Shown one piece after another: positions 1-4,760 of a stretch of DNA of 7,809 nucleotides. The stretch's first letter is position 1. Every line of letters starts with the position of its first letter. The notes beneath the pieces were generated by a model that did no database searches, was not told the DNA's origin, and worked only from the letters and a program-made list of their open reading frames with translations. This DNA comes from Planctomycetota bacterium (GTDB taxonomy: Bacteria > Planctomycetota > Phycisphaerae > Sedimentisphaerales > Anaerohalosphaeraceae): assembly GCA_021160785.1 (NCBI GenBank), contig JAGHBX010000570.1:1-7809 (forward strand), read 5' to 3'. The position numbers and the translations under genes were made by a program.

Positions 1-5
1 GCCAT
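1..5 (-). CDS. 5' end of a leftward gene, cut by the window edge
   Basis: On the minus strand an ATG occupies nt 5-3, followed by GC, the first two bases of an alanine codon, so the protein would begin Met-Ala. Nothing of the product can be seen. The case for a gene rests on what lies upstream: an AAAGGA ribosome binding site (nt 16-11) 5 nt before the ATG, and a well-formed promoter (-35 TTGACT at 66-61, -10 TATAAT at 44-39). A perfect dyad overlaps the promoter, so the gene is probably repressor-controlled, perhaps autoregulated. It is divergent from the glycosyltransferase gene at 462. No function can be assigned. Confidence 0.5.
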
Positions 6-10
6 AAGAA

Positions 11-16
11 TCCTTT
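11..16 (-). promoter_or_regulatory. Ribosome binding site of the leftward gene
   Basis: Reading the minus strand, AAAGGA lies 5 nt upstream of the ATG at nt 5-3. It is a good Shine-Dalgarno match at proper spacing and is the main reason for choosing that start. Confidence 0.55.
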
Positions 17-22
17 CTATAC

Positions 23-52
23 AAAACTGATATATTATATTATATCAGTTTT
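23..52. promoter_or_regulatory. Perfect inverted repeat over the -10, probable operator
   Basis: The arm AAAACTGATATA (23-34) and its exact reverse complement (41-52) flank a 6-nt centre. The dyad covers the TATAAT of the minus-strand promoter and the expected start point, which is the usual place for a dimeric repressor site. The arms are AT-rich with outer A and T runs, so a weak bidirectional terminator hairpin is an alternative. The promoter overlap makes an operator more likely. The cognate regulator cannot be named. Confidence 0.55.
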
Positions 53-66
53 ACGCAAAAAGTCAA
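39..66 (-). promoter_or_regulatory. Sigma70-type promoter for the leftward gene
   Basis: On the minus strand, TTGACT (nt 66-61, 5 of 6 to consensus) is separated by 16 nt from a perfect TATAAT (nt 44-39). Transcription would start near nt 32-30, giving a leader of about 25 nt that contains the AAAGGA site. The spacer is one base shorter than the 17-bp optimum. Sequence match only; no start site is known. Confidence 0.65.
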
Positions 67-350
67 GAAAAAAATGAATGCGAATTTGCTTTTTCGGGAA
101 ATTTACGAAAAAGTGTTTATCCGAAAGGACTTACAGAAATAAAAAACACAACTTGCGGAATTGCTGCCCCTTAACGAGGACCGCGGTTGAAACAGTTATG
201 CATCCAACAGCCGGTAACAATGGCGAAAACGCGCCGCCGGATGGAAAAATTTTTCATTTTTTTTTGCCTCCGTCCGAGAAAATCCGCCTCTGTGAGGCTG
301 GCGTGTATGTTTTCCCGGTCCTGCAAAAAACTTGTCTAAACGTCTCAACC
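67..350. other. Intergenic stretch with no convincing gene
   Basis: About 280 nt separate the leftward promoter from the promoter of the glycosyltransferase gene. A 97-codon open frame (78-371, plus) has no ribosome binding site, no recognisable motif and a composition unlike its neighbours, so it is not called. Small structures are visible: an AT-only palindrome GAAAAATTTTTC (244-255) followed by nine T (257-265), and a 5-bp hairpin GCCTC/GAGGC (286-298). Neither is strong enough to call a terminator or an RNA gene. Confidence 0.5.
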
Positions 351-355
351 GTCCG

Positions 356-384
356 TTGCCTGCAACCGTAGCGTTACCTATATT
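356..384 (+). promoter_or_regulatory. Probable promoter of the glycosyltransferase gene
   Basis: TTGCCT (356-361) and TATATT (379-384) are 17 nt apart, with 4 of 6 and 5 of 6 matches to the sigma70 consensus. A start near nt 391 would give a leader of about 70 nt. It is the best-spaced pair found upstream of nt 462 but is only moderately strong. Confidence 0.4.
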
Positions 385-448
385 TTAAGTGGATTTGAGC
401 GAAAACCTTGTAATCCGCGAAATCGTATAGGTAGTATAAACGAAACGC

Positions 449-453
449 GAGGA
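449..453 (+). promoter_or_regulatory. Ribosome binding site for the 462 gene
   Basis: GAGGA ends 8 nt before the ATG at 462, an acceptable spacing. It supports this start, which also places the conserved N-terminal nucleotide-sugar loop (KIGGIG) close to the start, as is usual in the family. Confidence 0.6.
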
Positions 454-461
454 CACCAAAA

Positions 462-2252
462 ATGAGTGCGAAACCGACTGTGGTGCATGTCACCCACGAA
501 GCCATCGGGAAAATCGGAGGAATCGGTGCCGTTCTGAACGGACTGTTCACCAGCAAAACCTATCAACAGGCGGTAGCCAGGAATATTCTCATCAGCCCGC
601 TTTTCTCAACAGAAGGCGATGTGTCCACCAGGCTCGGCGAGGGAGGTGAAGTGCTCTATTCTTCCCTCGACGGCATGATCAAGACCAGCTATTTCTCCAG
701 CTTCCGAAAAATCGAAGATACGTTCAACGTAAATATCGTATACGGCAGGCGGACCTTTTCCGACCATTTCAGCGATATCAAGGGCTGCCCGGAAGTCATC
801 CTGATCGACATCTCGCGGATCGAGGAAGGGCCCGTCAACGAACTCAAGGGGCGAATGTTCCAGGAGTTCGGTATTCGCAGCGACCTCTATGAAAACCTCT
901 GGGAATATGAACAGTACATGCGGCTTGCGCCGCCCGCCATCGCCGCACTCAAGGCTATCGGCGCCGCCAAGCACGACGCACCCACTATCATCGTCTCACA
1001 CGAATTCATGGGCATGCCCACGGCGCTTCAGGCGATGCTCGATCCGTTCGATTTCAAGACCGTCTTCTATGCACACGAAGTCGCGCCCATGAGACGCATC
1101 GTCGAAAAACATCTCGGCCACGACACCATGTTCTACAATGTGATGAAATCCGCCAAGGAAAACGGCCAGAGCGTCAACGAAGTCTTCGGCGACCAGAACC
1201 ACTTCTTCAAGTTTGCACTCGTCGACGCCGCACGCCACTGCGACAACATCCTCGCCGTCGGCGATTACGTCGTGGAAGAGTTGCAGTTTATGGCGCCGGA
1301 ATTCCAGTTAGCCGACGTCGACCTGACCTATAACGGAATCCCCGCCTACCAGATCGGCTTTGCCGAAAAGCAGCAGTCAAAGCAGAGACTCCAGCAGTAC
1401 TGCAGCAACATACTCGGATACAACCCCGATTTTGTCTTCACGCACGTTACGCGAATGACGCCCAGCAAGGGTCTCTGGCGCGACCTCCGGGTGCTGGAGC
1501 ACATGGACAGGGAATTTACGACCGAAGGGAGGTTCGCCGTCCTGTTTGTGCTCAGCACGGAAGTCGGAAAAAGACGTAACTACGATATATACGACATGGA
1601 AGCGCGCTACAACTGGCCCGTCGCCCACCGCGAAGGCATGCCCGATCTGTCCGGCGGCGAGGCGGCATTTTACACCGGCGTTCAGGAATTCAACGCAAGA
1701 AGCCGAAACATCAAGGTCGTTTATATCAATCAATTCGGATTCGACCGCGAATGTTGTGGACACAGGGTGCCGCCCGACGTCGAGTTCATGGATATTCGAA
1801 AAGGATCGGATGTCGAGTTCGGGCAGAGCATTTACGAACCCTTCGGGATCGCACAGCTCGAACCACTCAGTTTCGGCGGAATCTGCGTCCTCACCAATGT
1901 CTGCGGCTGTGCCGGGTTCGTCAAGGCGGTCACCGGCGGCAAGGACACCAGGAACGTTATCATCGCCGACTATACCCAACTCGACTGGGACGGATGGCAC
2001 GACCTGGAAGACCTCCAGCAGATCAACAAGGCCGCACGCGACAGAATCGAACACCAGGTCAGTGAAAAGGTCGCCCTGGAAATATGTGCCCGCCTGCCCA
2101 AAAACGACGCCGAAACCGCATCGATGATCGAGTCCGGATATGATCTGGCCAAACACATGAGCTGGGAAGTAGTCGTCAACAACTACGTACTAAAGGGCCT
2201 CCGCAAGGCGATGCAGAAGACCCGGCAGGGGCAAATTAGCCGGCGGGCCTGA
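462..2252 (+). CDS. GT-B fold glycosyltransferase, glycogen-synthase-like
   Basis: This 596-aa protein has the layout of a two-domain GT-B glucosyltransferase related to bacterial glycogen synthase (GT5/GT4). Such enzymes move glucose from a nucleotide sugar to a growing glucan in the cytoplasm. Visible landmarks: a strand then KIGGIG at 17-22 (matching the KxGGL donor-binding loop of GlgA), SHEFMG at 179-184, YAHEV at 203-207, YNGIP at 290-294, TRMTPSKG at 330-337 with the conserved Arg331 and Lys336, and an EX7E signature at Glu459/Glu467 in YEPFGIAQLEPLSFGG. The C-terminal MSWEVVVNNY (565-574) resembles the closing helix of GlgA. There is no signal peptide or membrane segment. It is longer than typical GlgA (about 480 aa), with roughly 50 extra residues between Lys336 and Glu459. 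The gene appears monocistronic: own promoter, and a terminator 48 nt after the stop. Donor and acceptor are inferred; a trehalose- or sucrose-synthase-type GT4 activity is a possible alternative. Confidence 0.8.
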   Translation: MSAKPTVVHVTHEAIGKIGGIGAVLNGLFTSKTYQQAVARNILISPLFSTEGDVSTRLGEGGEVLYSSLDGMIKTSYFSSFRKIEDTFNVNIVYGRRTFSDHFSDIKGCPEVILIDISRIEEGPVNELKGRMFQEFGIRSDLYENLWEYEQYMRLAPPAIAALKAIGAAKHDAPTIIVSHEFMGMPTALQAMLDPFDFKTVFYAHEVAPMRRIVEKHLGHDTMFYNVMKSAKENGQSVNEVFGDQNHFFKFALVDAARHCDNILAVGDYVVEELQFMAPEFQLADVDLTYNGIPAYQIGFAEKQQSKQRLQQYCSNILGYNPDFVFTHVTRMTPSKGLWRDLRVLEHMDREFTTEGRFAVLFVLSTEVGKRRNYDIYDMEARYNWPVAHREGMPDLSGGEAAFYTGVQEFNARSRNIKVVYINQFGFDRECCGHRVPPDVEFMDIRKGSDVEFGQSIYEPFGIAQLEPLSFGGICVLTNVCGCAGFVKAVTGGKDTRNVIIADYTQLDWDGWHDLEDLQQINKAARDRIEHQVSEKVALEICARLPKNDAETASMIESGYDLAKHMSWEVVVNNYVLKGLRKAMQKTRQGQISRRA

Positions 2253-2300
2253 GGGACGCCGAACGATATTGTACGAACACCTTTGAATGTGATACTTTTA

Positions 2301-2343
2301 CCACCGGGATGATGGAGGGGATCGTCCCGGTGGTTCCTTTTTT
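2301..2343 (+). terminator. Rho-independent terminator after the glycosyltransferase
   Basis: CCACCGGGA (2301-2309) pairs perfectly with TCCCGGTGG (2325-2333). The stem extends inward by a T-G wobble and three more pairs (GAT with ATC) to 13 bp around a 7-nt GGAGGGG loop. TTCC and a six-T run (2338-2343) follow directly. It insulates coaE from the upstream gene. It also argues against the longer open frame that would start coaE at 2309, inside the hairpin. Confidence 0.88.
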
Positions 2344-2380
2344 GCCCCCGCATCCACGCCCAGACATCCCATACCGGCAC

Positions 2381-2409
2381 TTGACTTTACGCCACAACGA
2401 TGGTAGAGT
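2381..2409 (+). promoter_or_regulatory. Probable coaE promoter, very short leader
   Basis: TTGACT (2381-2386, 5 of 6) and TAGAGT (2404-2409, 4 of 6) are 17 nt apart. The predicted start near nt 2416 is only about 7 nt before the coaE ATG at 2423, so the mRNA would be nearly leaderless. There is no Shine-Dalgarno sequence before the ATG, which fits. A small GGGC/GCCC inverted repeat (2410-2413 with 2419-2422) abuts the start codon. Confidence 0.5.
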
Positions 2410-2422
2410 GGGCTCAACGCCC

Positions 2423-3028
2423 ATGAAGAAAAACAAACTCATCGTCGGAATATTAGGCGGTATCGGCTCGGGCAAAAGCACCGTCGCCGCCGAGTTCGCA
2501 AAATTGGGCTGCGCCGTCATCAATGCCGACAAAATCGCACATGAACTCCTCCTCGATGAGGACGTCAAGCGACAGCTTATCGACGCCTTCGGCGAAGGAA
2601 TTTTCGGGAAAAATGGACTAATCAGCCATGCCAAACTTGCCGATACAATTTTTAGCAGCGACAAAAACGTCGCACGCATCAACGATATAATCCACCCGCT
2701 GGTTTTTGACAGAACAAACAATCTGATAGAGCAATATAAACGGCAGGAGAAAGCTCAACTGATTGTCTTGGATGCCCCCCTGCTGGTCGAGGCAGGCCGG
2801 GCGCAAATGTGCGATAAGCTCGTTTTTATCGACTGTGACCCCAAAATAAGAGCCCAAAGAGCCGAAAAAAAAGGGCTCGGAGGCGAAAAACATCTGAAAA
2901 AAAGAGAAAAATTTCAAATTTCTCTGGACACGAAGGCAAAATTGGCTCATTATACAATCTATAACAATTCTGGCTTATCAGACTTGGCTGATCAGGTCGC
3001 ATGTATTTTTTCAACTTTGACCAGATAG
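2423..3028 (+). CDS. coaE: Dephospho-CoA kinase
   Basis: This cytoplasmic P-loop kinase phosphorylates the 3'-hydroxyl of the dephospho-CoA ribose with ATP, the last step of coenzyme A synthesis. The 201-aa length fits the family (about 200-206). Residues 12-20 (GGIGSGKST) are the Walker A loop with Lys18. CAVINADKIAHELL carries the acidic residue of the substrate region (NADKIAHE). VLDAPLLVEAG matches the DxPLLxE family signature. VFIDCDPKIRAQR and the basic segment that follows match the lid/adenine region, and YTIYNNSG is the usual C-terminal strand (family form: V-I-D-N-S-G). The ATG at 2423 places the P-loop at residue 12, as in known CoaE. An in-frame GTG at 2408 and an ATG at 2309 lie in the promoter and the terminator respectively and were rejected. 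It stands upstream of rho in the same direction and shows no damage. Confidence 0.93.
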   Translation: MKKNKLIVGILGGIGSGKSTVAAEFAKLGCAVINADKIAHELLLDEDVKRQLIDAFGEGIFGKNGLISHAKLADTIFSSDKNVARINDIIHPLVFDRTNNLIEQYKRQEKAQLIVLDAPLLVEAGRAQMCDKLVFIDCDPKIRAQRAEKKGLGGEKHLKKREKFQISLDTKAKLAHYTIYNNSGLSDLADQVACIFSTLTR

Positions 3029-3198
3029 TATTTTAGTTTAGTTTTGGGGTAAAAACACCTGACGGTGTTGCTGTACAACTAATCTTTACAACCCGGAAAA
3101 CAAATCCGCTAACTCCCACATCTTGAAGATTAAAGGTGGGATTCAAAACAAAGTAGAGTGCGTTTACGCCAGTTTGGCGCAAAGAACAAGGAGAGATT
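3029..3198 (+). promoter_or_regulatory. coaE-rho intergenic leader with small hairpins
   Basis: This 170-nt gap holds three short inverted repeats: AACACC/GGTGTT around a TGAC tetraloop (3054-3069), CCCAC/GTGGG (3115-3119 with 3136-3140) enclosing ATCT/AGAT, and CGCC/GGCG (3167-3179) just before the rho ribosome binding site. None carries a T-run, so no intrinsic terminator is called. No good -35/-10 pair was found; TTGACC (3017-3022) with TAGTTT (3039-3044) is the best and is weak. rho genes in other bacteria are autoregulated through their leaders, so this could be a control region. That is inference. Confidence 0.35.
3188..3193 (+). promoter_or_regulatory. Ribosome binding site of rho
   Basis: AAGGAG sits 5 nt before the ATG at 3199. 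It is the strongest Shine-Dalgarno sequence in the window and fixes the rho start upstream of the basic N-terminal extension. Confidence 0.8.
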
Positions 3199-4737
3199 AT
3201 GGCGAAAGCAGCTAAGACAACTGCAAAAAAGACAGCAAAAAAGAAAACAAGCAGGAAAAAATCGCCCAGGCCCACCAATGGCGATGAACAATCGGCAGCC
3301 GAGGAGGTCCAGGTCGCCGAGCCGCAAGATACTGCTCCAGGCGCCGATAACGGCCAGCAGACCGCTACCGCTACCGCCACCAGGACTTCTCGTGCAATCA
3401 GCAAGAGCAAGCAGGCCGCCGATAAGAAAAAGGAAGAAGAGTCGATACACGCCAAATATGAGCGGGTGAAGAAGGGAAACCTGCATCTCACAGATTTGCA
3501 GAATCTCGACGCAGGGGAACTCCACAAACTCGCAAAAAGAGAAGGCATCTCGGAGTACATGGGCCTCAACAAACAGCAACTCATCTTCAAGATTCTCAAG
3601 GAGCGCATCCAGCAGAACGGCCTGATGTACGGCGAGGGTGTCCTCGAGGTCCTGCCCGATGGCTTTGGATTCCTGCGAAGCACAAACTACAACTACCTTT
3701 CTTCCCCTGACGACGTATATGTCTCACCTTCCCAGATTCGCCGATTCGGACTGAGAAGCGGAAATATCGTCTCCGGCCAGATCCGCCCGCCCAAGGAAAG
3801 CGAAAAATACTTCGCATTGCTCCGGGTCGAAGCAATCAACTTTCAGGAGCCCGACAAGCTCTCCGAGAAAGTTGTTTTCAGAGACCTTACGCCTTTGCAC
3901 GCCGAGCAAAGACTCCTGCTCGAGACCGTGCCCGATGAGTTGAGCATGAGAATCATCGACCTGGTCACGCCTGTCGGCAAGGGTCAGCGCGGTTTGATCG
4001 TCGCCCCTCCCAGAACGGGCAAGACCGTTTTACTGCAGAAGATCGCAAACGCCATCAGTGCAAACCATTCGGAAGTCAAGATGATTGTTCTGCTGATCGA
4101 CGAGCGACCTGAGGAAGTAACCGACATGGAGAGAAAGACCGCCGACGATGTCGAAGTGATATCTTCGACGTTTGACGAGCCTTCGTCCAGGCATTGTCAG
4201 GTCGCCGAAATGGTCATCGAAAAGGCAAAACGCATGGTCGAGTACGGCGAGGACGTTGTAGTCCTGTTGGACTCGATCACCCGGCTGGCTCGCGCTTACA
4301 ATACAGAAATGCCCCACTCCGGGAAGATACTCACCGGTGGTGTCGACGCCAACGCCATGCAGATGCCCAAGCGGTTCTTCGGTGCTGCAAGAAACATTGA
4401 GTTCGGCGGCTCGCTGACCATCCTTGCAACTGCACTGGTCGACACCGGATCAAAGATGGACGAGGTTATTTTCGAGGAGTTCAAGGCGACCGGCAACATG
4501 GAACTGCACCTGGACCGCAAGCTCGTCGAACGAAGGACATACCCAGCCATCGACATCAGCAAGTCCGGCACCAGGCGGGAAGAACTGCTCCTGGATAAAA
4601 AGGAACTCGAACTGGTCTACAGACTCAGGAAAGTGCTCAGCGAAATGAACATTGTCGAATCCGTCGAGCTGCTCAAGAGCAGACTCGCCAAACATCGCAC
4701 AAACGCCGAGTTCCTCATGAGCCTGAACGTGGACTGA
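3199..4737 (+). CDS. rho: Transcription termination factor Rho
   Basis: Rho is a hexameric RNA-dependent ATPase that loads on nascent RNA and dissociates RNA polymerase. Order of parts in this 512-aa protein: a Lys/Ala-rich, then acidic and Thr/Ala-rich, low-complexity extension (1 to about 93); the Rho N-terminal helical domain (about 94-140); the cold-shock-like RNA-binding domain (about 144-215, with YGEGVLEVLPDGFGFLR); then the RecA-like ATPase core. The core has Walker A APPRTGKT (269-276, Lys275), DERPEEVTDM (301-310), Walker B VVVLLDSITRLARAYN (353-368), and the Q/R-loop region including GGVDANAMQMPKRFFGAARN (380-399). E. coli Rho is 419 aa, so the extra length is almost all N-terminal. 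Ribosome binding site and ATG are unambiguous. It lies 170 nt after coaE and 23 nt before valS. All ATPase landmarks are intact, so it should be functional. Confidence 0.97.
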   Translation: MAKAAKTTAKKTAKKKTSRKKSPRPTNGDEQSAAEEVQVAEPQDTAPGADNGQQTATATATRTSRAISKSKQAADKKKEEESIHAKYERVKKGNLHLTDLQNLDAGELHKLAKREGISEYMGLNKQQLIFKILKERIQQNGLMYGEGVLEVLPDGFGFLRSTNYNYLSSPDDVYVSPSQIRRFGLRSGNIVSGQIRPPKESEKYFALLRVEAINFQEPDKLSEKVVFRDLTPLHAEQRLLLETVPDELSMRIIDLVTPVGKGQRGLIVAPPRTGKTVLLQKIANAISANHSEVKMIVLLIDERPEEVTDMERKTADDVEVISSTFDEPSSRHCQVAEMVIEKAKRMVEYGEDVVVLLDSITRLARAYNTEMPHSGKILTGGVDANAMQMPKRFFGAARNIEFGGSLTILATALVDTGSKMDEVIFEEFKATGNMELHLDRKLVERRTYPAIDISKSGTRREELLLDKKELELVYRLRKVLSEMNIVESVELLKSRLAKHRTNAEFLMSLNVD

Positions 4738-4760
4738 CCAAAACCTGGCGCAGATAAAGT

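Noticed and set aside
244..265. Palindrome GAAAAATTTTTC followed by a T-run, terminator-like
   Set aside because: The stem is almost entirely A-T with no loop and would be unstable. No gene ends just upstream.
78..371. 97-codon plus-strand open frame upstream of the glycosyltransferase
   Set aside because: No ribosome binding site, no recognisable domain, irregular composition, and it runs into the likely promoter region at 356-384.
1008..1020. GGGCATGCCC palindrome in the glycosyltransferase
   Set aside because: Short, lacks the TCC loop and GTGG foot, and is explained by the codons for Gly-Met-Pro.
1995..2012. GGCACGACCTGGAAG in the glycosyltransferase, resembling part of the REP-like unit
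   Set aside because: It has no GTGG foot and no matching second arm, and it encodes the ordinary segment WHDLED. Chance similarity.
1377..2156. 259-codon minus-strand open frame
   Set aside because: Fully antisense to the conserved glycosyltransferase. Such frames arise from C-rich third positions, and no protein motif is visible.
2309..2422. N-terminal extension of coaE to an upstream ATG
   Set aside because: It would start inside the intrinsic terminator and cross the likely coaE promoter. The added residues have no counterpart in CoaE.
3033..3683. 216-codon minus-strand open frame
   Set aside because: Shadow of the low-complexity 5' end of rho. Its hydrophobic stretches are the reverse reading of Lys/Ala codons.
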